From positions 62,001-126,000 of the forward strand of contig JAJTUP010000059.1 of NCBI GenBank assembly GCA_021399435.1: a DNA stretch of 64,000 bases. The letters are read 5' to 3'. Position 1 is the first letter of the stretch; each line of letters starts with the position of its first letter. This DNA comes from Diaporthe sp. PMI_573. Lineage: Eukaryota > Ascomycota > Sordariomycetes > Diaporthales > Diaporthaceae. The notes under the pieces are model-generated. The model did no database searches and was not told where the DNA came from. It saw nothing but the letters and a program-made list of their open reading frames with translations. Of this stretch, positions 1 to 11,963 are shown piece by piece. The position numbers and the translations under genes were made by a program.

Positions 1-651
1 GAGACTCGATGGCGTCCTGGATATGTCCCTGGTGGATGAGATTCCTGATTTCCTGGCGGGCTCTGATGGCAGGGTCCTCTTGCATGGGCTGCAGGTTTGC
101 CTCCTTCGAAAAGTTGGCAGCTGCCTGAGGGTAACCCTCCACAGTGAGATAGTCTAGTATCAATGCATTGATATCACTGTCGGCCTCAGTCAGCGGCATA
201 CTCACTCTTGTGCGAGGGTGTGGGTTCGAGGAGATGGGGATGGGTGGGTAGTCAGAAATTGTTTTTGATATATCTTCTTCCGCATTCTTGTCTAGGAGAG
301 ATTCCCATTGATATACGTATAACATCATTCGACCCAGGGTGAGGTGTTTGCGCCATGAAACAGAAAGGCGTTGAAGGACAAACAAGGACTGACTAACCTT
401 TTTGGCATGGACATGTCCACCACGCGTTGCTCGAAGGCGTGCCGAAACGGCGTGGCAGTAGACGCTGTGGACGTCTGCAGGGCAATCAGGTCAATAATGC
501 CATTCTGGTCATTCCATGGTTGCGCAAACGGTCAACTCCGTACCATGTTGCCAAATCTGTTTCGAAACTCGGCAGCAACCCTCTCCCAGAAGGCCAGGTC
601 ATCCGAACCGGGAGGTTGAATCTGAATGGTGGGAGGCCCACTAGAAGACAT
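1..651 (-). CDS. GID8: GID8-like CTLH E3 ubiquitin ligase subunit (partial, cut by window edge)
   Basis: N-terminal 120 residues of a LisH/CTLH protein of the GID E3 ligase, which degrades gluconeogenic enzymes in fungi. Three exons fit: 651-544, 474-398 and 176 to the edge, with introns 543-475 and 397-177. The frame runs through both junctions (AAAAG joined to TGATATC gives K-S-D-I-N). The LisH signature DINALILDYLTVEGY is followed by AAANFSKEANL, then the start of CTLH (IRNLIHQGHIQDAI). The start at 651 (MSSSGPP) is the first ATG in this frame, and a variable head of about 50 residues before LisH is usual for fungal Gid8. The rest of the CTLH/CRA region lies outside the window. It is divergent from URK1. 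Family assignment is firm; the exact start is less so. Confidence 0.85.
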
Positions 652-1498
652 TCATAGCTTGGAATGAGGCGACACCACAGAGGCTCATATGGGTTGATGA
701 GATCCGATGTGTCGGCACTGATTGCAGCCTGTTGCTGTCTGTGTTTGGGGGGGTGTACGGATGTGGGCGCTGGTTGGTGAGTAGGTGATCGCATGGGATC
801 GGGATGCGAGTGAGAAGGGAAGGATGAAGAAATGACGGAAGCTCGCGAGGTTGGAGGTTTTGGCGCAGAGCCTTGTTAGTGCAGAAAACTCCGGGACGGC
901 CCACTCGTCGACGGTTTCTGCCCCGTCTTTCCGCCCTGGGAAGAGAGCTGCCCGTGCACCTGGGTACCTCCGGGCCCAGGGGCGGCTGGGCTGCTGCTGG
1001 GTGCGGCTCTAGCAACCTGGGCACTGCGTCGCGCTTGCGCCACTGGATGGATGAACCTGCAGGCCCCTCAGCCCCTGTACTGCAGCACGGGTCTCGACCC
1101 CGTCGAGTCTGCCGGCCGACCCTCTACTCGGGCACGCGCGCCGTTGACAGTGCAACCTCAGGAGCGATAAGTAGGTAGCAAATCGTGTCACCCAGAGCCC
1201 TTGCCGAGAGCCTCACTCTCCTCATTCTATATACTTACTTGCAGTCTTCCTGGATTTTAATCCAATATCTGGCCATACAGACATAGTTGGAGCGCAATCG
1301 CCCACTGATATTGTTCTAAGTGAAGACGGCATCCTTGCAACTTGATACTGAAAAAAATGTGGGCGATTACCTCTGGTGGTGACAGACTCCGGGTACCATG
1401 CTAACTTTTCGCAGCCCTCTCCAGGGCACATTCCGCCCTGTGTGCCATCTGGCGGCTTCTTGGCTGAGCTTGCTTTCAGGAAGCCTCAAGTCCCCACT
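652..1498. other. Intergenic: shared upstream region of GID8 and URK1
   Basis: No coding exon or RNA gene seen. It lies between two divergent starts and probably holds both promoters and 5' leaders. The URK1 frame stays open upstream to about 1376, but that stretch looks like leader rather than conserved protein. Confidence 0.6.
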
Positions 1499-3255
1499 AT
1501 GGACTCCGCGACCGCAGCGAATGCCATCGCCAAGAGGGCTCATTACTCCCCTCCGTGGGCTGATGTATCTCTTGTCGGCATAGCTGGTAGCTCAGGCTCG
1601 GGGAAGTCGACCTTGTCGAGGGCCATCGTCAACAAGCTGAATCTGCCATGGGTTGTGATTTTGTCCATGGTGCGTGAGACCAAGGCTGGCAGGAGTGGAA
1701 GTGCCGTCGCTGATGTGCAGTGTAGGACTCTTTCTACAAGAGTTTGGACGCGGAGGCATCCAGGAAAGCCTTCCTCAACGAGTATGACTTCGACTCTCCA
1801 GATGTCAGTGTTCTGCGGTGCCGCACAGAAGTCTCTGGCCGTGGGCTTACTTTGGTTTCCAGGCCATTGATTTTGACAAATTAGTGGAATGTCTTCGTGA
1901 CCTCAAAGCTGGGTGGGCCTCATCACTCGCCACAGGCGTCCTTCGCGTTGGCGACCAAGACTCATGCGTGTGACAGGAAACGAACCGAGATCCCTATTTA
2001 CTCGTTTGAGAAACACGCGCGGGTAGACAAGACGACCGCCATCTACTCTCCCCACGTACTTGTGGTGGAGGGGATTTTCGCCCTGCACGACCCGAGAGTC
2101 CTGGAGTTGCTGGACATGAAGGTCAGGAGACCGGCCACACGCTCCAAGCAAGCTCGGCATGTACTGACAAAAGCCTAGATTTATTGCGAGGCGGACGCGG
2201 ACACCTGTCTGTCGCGAAGGATATTACGCGATGTCGAATGCCGAGGCAGGACTGTGGAAGGTGTGATTAAGCAGTGGTTCATGTGGGTGAAACCAAACTT
2301 CGAGAATGTAGGTGCATACTTCGAGTTTCGGCGTCCTGCAACCTACCCAGCTAACTGTTTCCCCAGTACGTCGATCCCCAGCGGAAGAATGCGGATGTAA
2401 TCGTACCAACACGGGTTGAAAACACCGTCGCAATTAGTATGTGAGGGGCAAATCCATCGGCACACTCCCAAACTGACAACCCGTGCAGATATGGTGGTCC
2501 AGTCCATCCAGCAAAAGCTCGTCGAGAAATCCAGGCACCATCGGGCCGCACTTCAGCAGCTGGAACTTCAAGCCCAGTCCGAACCCCTCAGTGAAAAGGT
2601 GGTGATACTCAAAGCGACGGCGCAGCTTAAAGGCATGAACACGATCATCAGAGATATTGACACATCGCCTGAGGACTTCATATTCTACTTCGACCGACTG
2701 GCCACCCTCATAATTGAGCAGTAAGTACCGCAATGCGGCGCTACTCGATGTCTTTCTGACGACGTGAGTAGAGCAATGAACAACGTGCGATTTGCATCCA
2801 CAGCCGTGGAAACACCGCAAGGATACCACTACCGGGGCCTCGCCCCGGAAGGTGAAGTATCAGCAGTCGTGTTGCTTCGGGGTGGGGCAGCCTTGGAAAC
2901 AGGCCTCAAGCGTGTGATTCCGGACTGCAAGTCCGGACGAATCCTCATACAATCAAGCATACGCACGGGCGAGCCGGAGCTGCATTACAGCCAGCTTCCT
3001 AAGGATATCAAGGCCCACGAGAGTGTGCTCTTGCTCGATGCGCAGATGTCCTCTGGCGGGTCCGCATTGATGGCAGTCCAGGTCCTCGTTGACCATGGAG
3101 TAGCCCAAGACAGGATCGTTTTTGCTACATATTCGGCAGGTCGCATGGGGCTGCACCGACTGACGTCTGTTTTCCCCGGCATTACCGTCGTTGTCTGCAA
3201 TATGATTCCCGACATTGAGGACAGATGGGTTGAGAAGAGATACTTCAGGTGCTAA
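1499..3255 (+). CDS. URK1: Uridine/cytidine kinase with C-terminal UPRT-like domain
   Basis: Pyrimidine salvage enzyme phosphorylating uridine and cytidine. Eight exons give 452 residues: 1499-1669, 1726-1803, 1863-1912, 1977-2121, 2179-2307, 2367-2436, 2489-2720, 2772-3255; every junction keeps frame. The P-loop GSSGSGKS is at residues 30-37. It is followed by the uridine kinase motifs DSFYKSLDAEASRKAF, EKHARVDKTT, HVLVVEGIFAL and CEADADTCLSRRILRDV. The C-terminal third is the phosphoribosyltransferase-like domain (TGEPELHY, LLLDAQMSSGGSALMAV, TYSAGRMGLHRL), ending ERWVEKRYF-type (DRWVEKRYFRC). Length and architecture match fungal Urk1. The domain-2 catalytic loop keeps the UPRT fold motif, but whether it is active cannot be judged. 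It is divergent from GID8. Confidence 0.93.
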
Positions 3256-4079
3256 GCGAGGTGGCCGGTGGCTACGTGTTCAAGAGAAAGCATATTGCAT
3301 AGCGAGGCTGGGATACAGATATATAGCACAGTCTCATACCAACGCATGTCCAGGAGGTTTTCGGTATTCGCCGGGAAAGGTGTGTGCCCTTTGGCCGTGG
3401 ATCATCCGGCATCAAGAGCCTCCTAAGCTGTGGCTGCACCACCGATGTAGGCGGTATGTTGTACAAAGGGGTGGTGTCCAGAGGTGGGCTTGTGCTGGGT
3501 CTAATACAAGCCTCGTGTGGCCGAGATCAAGACCGATCGGCGCGAGAGAGCGAAGCTCGGCCAAGCCCTCCGATGGGGCCGGGCACGCCTAGGCCCTCCG
3601 TATTCTTGCCAACCTCCCAGGAATTCGCGCATATTCTGAATCATTCAGGTGGGCTGCCATGTTCGACTCGAGGCTCAAGATCCCCATCGGAAAGATCAGG
3701 CACATTGAGCTGGTCGAAGATGCAGAAAGACGGGCAGGCGGCAGCTGGTATCTAGCGGATGTCGAATTAAGCACCACGTCCCGATGACGCCAAGATGAAG
3801 ATGCGCTGGAGTGTAGGGAACGATGACGCAGATCGTACAGGGGCCAGCACCGCCTCGCGCCCGTGCCTAGCTTAGCTCTCCCTGCACCCAAAATAGGTAG
3901 GGACCTGCCCAGGTAGCTTCTCAATTGGCCATGTGTTGTACAGTGTAGATATACAAGACTTGTGTCTCACCGGCATGCTCATGCCGTGACTGTTTCTTGA
4001 CCTTCTTTCCTGCAGAGACACGCCGACAGGCACACTCCTCCACTAGCTGTCCACCGTCACCTGGTGCTATCTACCGAGT
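3256..4079. other. Intergenic between URK1 and NDE1
   Basis: 3' flank of URK1 and promoter region of the next gene. Several short frames cross it, but none has conserved protein character. Nothing else seen. Confidence 0.6.
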
Positions 4080-6253
4080 ATGCCTTCACAAGCATCACTC
4101 GCCGCCCTGGCTGCCCGCGCCGGGCGCCAGCGAGGCCTGGCGAGTGCTCCAGGTGTCCCCTCAATAACGCTGCAGGCACATTCGAGAGCGATGCAGGCCC
4201 GTAGCCTGAGCAGAAAGTCGAGACCCGAGCCCGCTCGGTCCTCGCCGCAGCCATCCCAGCCACAAGACCTCCTTCGACGCCAGCCACTGGCCGCCTTCAC
4301 CCCCAAGATCAACGCCCGACTGCTGTCCGGGAAGCCACTTCCACAACGAGAATCATGGGCGCTCAACTTCGCGTACCGGAGCATGGCCTGGGTGGGTAGT
4401 GGCATAGTCTTTGTCGGCATTGTCTTCGGCGCCTTCTTCATCTACGACGCCTCCACCTACAACGAGCACGCCGCCGCCGCCGAGTGCCATGTTTCGCAAC
4501 TTGCACTGAGCCCTCGGAGGGGAGGCCCCAAGAACCTGCCCATCGCAGACGTCCTCATAGACGACGAGGACACCGAGGACCACAAGAAGAGGAAGGATAA
4601 GCCAAAGCTGGTGATCCTCGGTGGCGGCTGGGGCGGTGTGGCCCTACTGAAGGAGCTCAACCCTGAGGACTACCATGTCACCGTCATCTCGCCCGCCAAT
4701 TACTTCCTCTTCACACCAATGCTGCCGTCCGCCACCGTCGGGACCCTTGAGATGAAGTCTCTTGTGGAGCCGATAAGGAGGATACTGTCAAGGGTCAAAG
4801 GCCACTTCATCCGCGCCAAGGCCGAAGACGTCGACTTCTCGGGCAGGCTTGTGGAACTCTCCCAGGTTGACTCGCAAGGCAAGACAGTCAGGTTCTACAT
4901 CCCATATGATAAGTTGGTCGTCGCCGTAGGGTCGCAGACCAATCCCCATGGTGTCAAGGGGCTGGACAACTGTCACTTCCTCAAGGATATAAGAGACGCT
5001 CGAGTGATCAGAAACCAAGTCATACAGAACCTTGAATTGGCCTGCCTCCCAACTACCCCAGACGAGGAGCGGAGACGATTGCTCTCATTTGTGGTCAGCG
5101 GCGGTGGTCCGACGGGCGTGGAGTTTGCGGCCGAGCTGTATGATCTCCTGAATGAGGATCTGACAAAGCATTTCCCAAAGCTACTGCGCAACGAAATCTC
5201 GGTACACGTGATTCAGAGCCGTGGACACATCCTGAACACCTACGATGAGGCCGTGTCCAAGTATGCCGAGGAGCGCTTCAAACGCGACGGGATCAAGGTT
5301 CTCACCAACTCCAGAGTGTCCGAGGTAAAGAAGGACAGCATCGTCTTCACTCAAAAGGGAGAAGATGGCAAGACCATCACTAAGGAGCTCCCAATGGGCT
5401 TCTGCCTGTGGTCCACGGGCGTCTCCCAGACAGACTTCAGCCAGACTCTGGCGAAGAAACTCGGCGATTACCAGACCAACCGACACGCGCTCGAGACTGA
5501 CACGCACCTGCGCCTGAACGGCGCGCCCCTGGGCGACGTCTACGCCATCGGCGACTGCTCGACGGTGCAGAACAACGTGGCCGACAACATCGTGACCTTC
5601 CTGCGCGGGATGGCGTGGAAGCACGGCAAGGACCCGGAGAGCCTGGACCTGCACTTCACCGAGTGGCGCAACGTGGCGGCCGAGGTGAAGCGCAAGTTCC
5701 CCCAGGCAGTCGGCCACCTGAAGCGGCTGGACCGCCTCTTCGCCGAGTTCGACAAGGACCAGAGCGGCACGCTCGACTTTGGCGAGCTGAGGGAGCTGCT
5801 CAAGCAGATCGACAGCAAGCTCACCTCGCTGCCCGCGACCGCGCAGCGCGCGAACCAGCAGGGCCAGTACCTCGCCTACAAGTTCAACAAGATGGCCCAC
5901 GCCGCCCCGGGGCTCAGGGCCAACGAAATCCGCGACGGCGACCTCGACGACGCCGTCTACAAGGCCTTCGAGTACCATCACCTCGGCAGCCTCGCCTACA
6001 TCGGCAACTCGGCTGTCTTCGACCTCGGCGGCGGGTGGAACCTGAGCGGCGGGCTGTGGGCCGTGTACACCTGGCGGGGCGCGTATTTCGCGCAGTCCGT
6101 GAGCTTCAGGACGAGGATGCTCATGATGATGGACTGGACGAAGCGTGGTCTTTTCGGACGAGGTGAGTTGCCCTTCTATGGCTTTTTTTGTGGCGACTTG
6201 ACTGGGAGACAACGTTACTGACTACATGGCACGCAGATCTGATGAGTTATTAG
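4080..6253 (+). CDS. NDE1: External alternative NAD(P)H:ubiquinone oxidoreductase with EF-hand
   Basis: Type II NAD(P)H dehydrogenase of the outer face of the mitochondrial inner membrane; it passes electrons to ubiquinone without proton pumping. Two exons, 4080-6162 and 6237-6253, give 699 residues; the last exon adds only the conserved tail DLMSY. An Arg/Ser-rich presequence is followed by one membrane span near residues 102-122. The first dinucleotide fold GGGWGG is near residue 180 and the second, SGGGPTGVEF, near 338. A canonical EF-hand loop (DKDQSGTLDFGE) starts near 558, and the C-terminus has the usual YLGSLAYIGN-like motif (HLGSLAYIGN). The Neurospora homologue with an EF-hand is the Ca-dependent external NADPH enzyme, so Ca control is likely here. 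NADH versus NADPH preference cannot be read directly. Confidence 0.95.
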
Positions 6254-6836
6254 AAAGGAGAAAGAAGAAATGACACACGGTTATAGAGGGGCGGGGAAGG
6301 TTTCAACCAGAAGCATAGAGAACGGCGTACCGGAGGGCGAGCGAAAACGGAGACGGTCCTGTGCTGTGTATTAGATTTAGTGAGATGTACTTTGAAGGAG
6401 CGCCCCCTCGATTTTCAGCGCTGTAGCTTCCATTTGTCAAAAACTTGAGTATATAATGAACATGAGTGAAATGGCTACAGCCGTTTGCCAAAGTGATCCC
6501 ACCATCTGCTGCGCAGCCTAGGATTCAAGGACAACTGTACATATCAATTGAAGTCAACGGTGCGTGTCCAAGACGCACGCGGACAGAACAGAACGTGTCG
6601 GTGAGATACACATGTCTCTTCGAAACGCATTTTTTACTGTCATTCTCGCACTATGTACAGTCGACTATTATCGAAATCCATACGCCTAGCATGCTATTGT
6701 GGATAAACTTCCGGGGAATCAATTTCCATCTTTGACTTTCTTTTGCCCAAATGCAAGTGTAATTTTTGCCCGCCGGACCTGTTTGTTGCCTTTCTCCCCA
6801 GTCCGTAAATAGAGTGAGTGTCCCGTTCCTTTCAGT
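6254..6836. other. Intergenic between convergent NDE1 and MET5
   Basis: 3' flanks of two convergent genes. AT-richer than the coding sequence; no further gene seen. Confidence 0.6.
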
Positions 6837-9800
6837 CTATTCGTCGTCCTCTTCCAATTCGGCAACCTGAAAAACGGTCAGTTAGGGGCTCAAAAGTCAC
6901 TCATAGAGGTGGGAGTTACTAACATCATCATGGAAGTTCTTGCCGTCTGTCGTCGCCTTGATCACCCCCTTGCGGATACAGAAGTCGCCGAATCTCTCGC
7001 CCTCCTCCCTCTCGAGAGCATACTCCTTGAGTAGCGGCTTCATGATGTCCAAAATCTCGTCCTCCTTGATGCTTGACCGGTACAACTTGTTGAGCCGCTG
7101 GCCGTGGTAACCGCCGCCCAGGTACATGTTGTACGCGCCAAAGGCCTTGCCGACAAAGGCAACCTCAGCCAACCAGGGTCGTGCGCAACCGTTGGGACAT
7201 CCCGTCATTCTCATGACGATAGAGTCCTGTCGAAGGCCGTTCTCCTCGAGTGTGCTCTCTAGCTTGGAGATGAGCACGGGAAGGTACCGTTCCGACTCGG
7301 CCATGGCCAGGCCGCAGGTGGGGAACGCAACACAGGCGGATGATGAAAGACGCAAGCCTGAGAACTTGACATTGTCAAGCTTGTACTTCTTCATCAGAGC
7401 CTTCATGGGTTCCAGGTCCTCGTCGGCAACATTGGAGAGGATAAGATGCTGGTTACCAGTCAAACGGAACTCGCCCTTGTGCACCTTTGCGATCTCGCGA
7501 AGGCCGGTCTTCATCTGGAAGTCGGCCGTGTCTTCGATTCGTCCGTTCTCGATGAAGAAAGTGAAGTGGTTCAAGCCCGTCTCATCCTTCTGCCACCCGA
7601 ATGTGTCGACGTTGGACTCGAACTTGAATGGCCTGGCGGGTGCGAACTTCTTGCCCCACAACTCCTCGACCTTGCCCCTGAACACATCAACGCCCATGTC
7701 GTCAATAGTGTACTTGAGACGAGCGTGCTTGCGGTTCTTGCGGTCACCGTGGTCGCGTTGTACCAGCATGACTTTCTCGCACGCGATGTGCACGTCTGCG
7801 CGCGTGACAAAGCCCAACATACGTCCTGTTTGCGGGTAGGTCTTTTTGTTGTTGTGCGTGGCACCCATGCCACCGCCGGCCATCAGGTTGAAGCCGAGCA
7901 GGTGGCCGTCGTCACCCTTGATGGCGACGAGACCAATGTCGTGTGCGTAAACATCAGTGTCATTGTGTGGTGGGACTGCAATGGTGATCTTGAACTTTCG
8001 AGGCAGGTATGTGGGCCCGTACAGAGGCTCGAAATCCTGCACTGCATCGCCCGCAATCTGCGTCTTCTTGTCATCGTCGTTGGTCAGCCAGATCTCGTGG
8101 TAGGCGGATGTTGACGGCAACAGGTGGTCGCTGATGCGCTTGGAGCACTCGTGGACTTCCTTGTGGTACTTTGACTGTGTAGGAAGCGAGCTGCACATGA
8201 CGTTTCTGTTGACATCACCGCAGGCGGCAATCGTCGTCATGAGAGCCCGGTTGATAGCCTGCATCGCCGGTTTGAGCTTCCCCTTCACGACACCGTGGAA
8301 TTGGAACGTTTGTCGTGTGGTCAACTTCATGGTCTCGTTTCCGAGTGTGTTAGCAATATCATCCATCTGGACCCACTGCTGCGGCGTAGAGACACCACTT
8401 GGCAACCGACATCGGATCATGAAAGAGTATGCCGGCTCCAAGCCTTGCGCTTTCCTCTCATCCCGGATGTCTCTGTCGTCTTGCATGTAAGTGCCGTGGA
8501 ACTTGGTGAGTTGTTGGTCTGCCGCGGAAATGGCAGCGGTTGTGGGGTCGTTCAAGCCCTCGACAATGGTGCCACGAAGATAGTTGGAGGCCAACTTGAT
8601 GTCTTCGTTTGTGAGTGGTGGGGGCTCCTCGGGGAGGCCTTCAACGTTCGCAACGCCCAAAGCCTGCCAGATTAGCGACTCCCAGTCGTTGTATCCAGTC
8701 TGGTAACCATCGGGATCCTGATCATCACCCAGACCGATCTCAGCCAAGCGCTTCGCACCAAAGTCAGATAGCTTCCTGTCCAGATCCTTCCCAGGCTTGT
8801 TGTAGTAGATCTTGTCCTCTTTCCTCGGCCAGTAGTGGCTGTCACCGAGGGCGAATACAGAGTAGTTGACAGTGGCCAGGTCCAGCTCGGTGTTATCCTT
8901 GATGCCCTCCCAGAAAGCACGGCCGTTCTGTGGGAACTCTCCTTGACCGGCGGTCGCGGTGATAAAGACAATGTTGTCCTCCGTGGGCAAGTCTTCCACA
9001 GGGTAATCCTCCATCGCCATGACTGTCGTCTTGAGGCCTCGTGCCTTGCCTCGGTTCCCAATTCGCTTAGCGACAGACTGGGCGTTACCACCGTCCGAGG
9101 CGAAAAGGACTGTCAGAGGCGCACCCTGAAGACCCTCGAGGAGCTTGTTGTACGCATCCTTGGCATTTCGCTTCTGCTGAGCACGGATCTCGGTACCGAA
9201 ATCCTCGGAGAGCACAGGTGTAAACCTGGGCTCCTTGGCCATGAGCTGAGTGAGGTGGTTGTCACGGTCCAGGAAGTCTTTCAGCTCCTTCTTGATTCGC
9301 TCAGAATCCAGGGAGAAGTTTGGTTCACCCTTGAGCTCGTTCTTTGGGTTCCAGCGGTACAGAGGCCAGTAGCCAATGTCGACGGCCTGTTTCGTCTCCT
9401 GGAGGACGGTGAGGGAGGAGTCATGCTCATCGTTGTATGGCAGATACGCCAGGACGATGGATGGCCCATCGAACTTGTCGGCCTCATCCATGGCCTGCAG
9501 GACCTGCGTGTAAGAACTGTAGACTGCTGTCGATGCGACGTATGCATTGCCGAAGTTCATGGCGTACAAGCCAATGTCCTTCTTTCTCCGGGCGGCGTCG
9601 GTGGCAACTCGCTCGGAATACGGTGTCGAGTCGATGATGAGCATGTTGACATTCTCGCCAGACGCCAGAACGTGGTGTACACCGGAGTTGCCGAGGTCGT
9701 ACGACCACGCGTCAGAGCCAACAAGCCAGAGAGACTCCTTGCGGAAGAAAACCTTGTTGGTGAGAAGTTTGCGGGAGAGGGTCGAGTTGTCGGTCTCGAG

Positions 9801-11963
9801 AGCGGAAACAGCATCCTCGGCATATTGGTCGACCTTGGACGGATCCTCGACATGCGCAGCCCACTGAGCCAGTGAGCGCTTAGGGGTTTCCGTCAGGAAC
9901 GTCCCTGAGACCGCAGTCTCCTTGACGTCTGCGATAAAGCTCTGCCTCTTTTCCTTGCGGGCCAGCAAAGAGCCGAATCCATACTCGGGGCTAGCAGAGA
10001 TTGTTGTAGAAACTCCCGCATTGTCAGACTTGAGCGAGTTCGCGAGGAATACCCGGGAGCCGAAGAGCTGGTCCAAGATCTTGGTGTAGGCGGTCTCAAG
10101 CTTAGGCGTCTCCAGCTCGTAAGCTGAGTTCTCCTCCGGACCGCGCGCAGAGCCAACATCCAGGTTCTGGATGGGCTTCTCCGCGATCAAGTTCTGGTAA
10201 ATCCCGCGCAGCGCCTGTTGGACGGTCTCGTGGTTGATGTAGCCCAAATGGTAGCCAACGATGGTGTCGACGCCTCCCATGCCACTCCTTAGAGAGGTCA
10301 GAACGTCGATGAGGATCGGACCCCATTTGGTCGTCTTCTTGGAGATCTGCTCCAAGACGGCAACCTTTTTGACAGACTTGGGCAGGATGTCGATCAGCTT
10401 GACTCCGAGCCAAGGCCGGTACAGCCGGGGCGTAATGATGGCGCAATTTGCGAAACCCTCAGATGGGGGCGCTCTGTCGATCGTATCGCCAAACAAGCCA
10501 GCATCAAGGCCAAAAACAAACAGACAGGTCTCGGCGGTAGGAGAGCCAGAGTACTCAAAAACGTGGTACTCGCGGCCCATCAGTTTCTTTATTTGGGCCC
10601 AAATGAGAGTGACATAGTTGTAAATGTGCTCGGACGTGACTGCTGGAGGTTGCGCCTCAACGGTGGTTGCTGAGGAAACACTTGGCGGGCTGCTGGTGAC
10701 GCTCTGTTGGCTCGACTTCTCCGATGTGACTGAAGAGATCTTGCCCTCCAACTCGGGCACGGTCAGGCCGTTGGGAGGTGGTGACCTAGGAGAGTTGGCC
10801 TCCTGGCCGAGGTCGATGAGGTCTTCGGCCAGGGCCACCCTTCCGTCGTCGGCATATATACCGGCTCCAGGAATGTTCGAGCTCTGGATCCGCCGCACGT
10901 AGTCCTGGTTCAGGATCTCACGCAGCACGTTGCGTGTCTCGAAATCGACTGGCTTATCGTTCTGGGAAGTCGCCGGGCTAAAGAAGTGGATCACACCCTT
11001 GCCTGACCGGATGGCGAGGGCGTGGGCGGTCAGAGCCATGTCCTGCGCCTCCTGAAGCGACTCGGACTGGAGGAAGGACCATCCTGTATTCCTTATCGAG
11101 GTGATGGCGGAAAAGTCTGGGAACTGGTCCGGGTGGAGAGCCACGTGGATGACGACAGGGTAGCTGGCAAGCTTGTATAAGTGGCCGACGGAGGGGAGGA
11201 GGACCCTGGAGCTTGTGGTGACGGAGACCAAGAGGCCGTTGCGAGCAGGCTCGAAGACGGACAGCAAAGGATCAGCATTGTGCCTTATAGAGATGACCTG
11301 TGGGCATGTTAGTTCTGCGGTCTTGCTTGGAGGGAGGTGAGAATGTCTCTCAGGCCGGGCGATGGGTGGAACGAACCTCTGGCACACTGTCGACGTTCTT
11401 TGCGACCAGGCTCTTGTCTCTCCTCCCGTGGTACCTCTTGAGGTGGACCGAGAACTCGGAGTCGACAGCCAGAGACGGCTGTACGCTGACAATTACATCA
11501 CTGGCCTGGTATGCGATTCGTGAGACTGGGGGCAGAATAATGTGTCAGCAAGACGGATTCCTGCGTCGCACGAGGCCGAATATCCAAGACAACAGGTCCA
11601 TGCATTCTCGCGCATGGCCAAGTCATTACTGCAGGCCGAACGGCGACAGCAGGACCAACAGCAGACAGCCGTGATCCTCGGGCGCGCTGCTGGGCTGTTG
11701 TTGGGCGGCGCATTGGGTGGGGCGCGTGATGGGACTGGGAGGAGGATGGACAAGGAGCAGAGAGCAGTAGTGAATCAGTCAGGTAGCAGCAAGTGACAAA
11801 ACATACCGGCCTCTGCAGCCGTCCGACAGCCGGTGGAAACCGGGGTCATGACCACTTCCTGCTGCATCTTCCTCTGCTGCAGGGGCGACAGAGTATTGTT
11901 CTTGCCGCGGGAGAGGGAGGTGGAGGTGTCGAGCTTGGGAAGCCTGTTGAAGAGGAAGGACAT
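6837..11963 (-). CDS. MET5: Sulfite reductase [NADPH] beta subunit (hemoprotein)
   Basis: Siroheme subunit that reduces sulfite to sulfide in sulfate assimilation. Four exons give 1569 residues: 11963-11807, 11525-11377, 11297-6924 and 6866-6837. The start MSFLFNRLPKLDTSTSLSR and the tail KNFHDDVAELEEDDE were recovered through splice sites. The layout is an N-terminal pyruvate:ferredoxin-oxidoreductase-like region to about residue 760, a flavodoxin domain from about 830 (LTVLFASDGGNAQSVAKRIG, ATAGQGEFP), then the two ferredoxin-like halves and the sulfite/nitrite reductase core. The 4Fe-4S/siroheme cysteines are visible as C-x5-C (ACVAFPTC, near 1420) and C-x3-C (TGCPNGCARP, near 1468). The first intron (281 bp) is longer than the others in the window. 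Assignment is secure; the short 5' exons are a reconstruction. Confidence 0.95.

Noticed and set aside
5181..6212. Long minus-strand frame (343 codons) opposite NDE1
   Set aside because: It is the antisense shadow of a GC-rich, strongly biased coding region; the plus strand carries the complete enzyme with all motifs.
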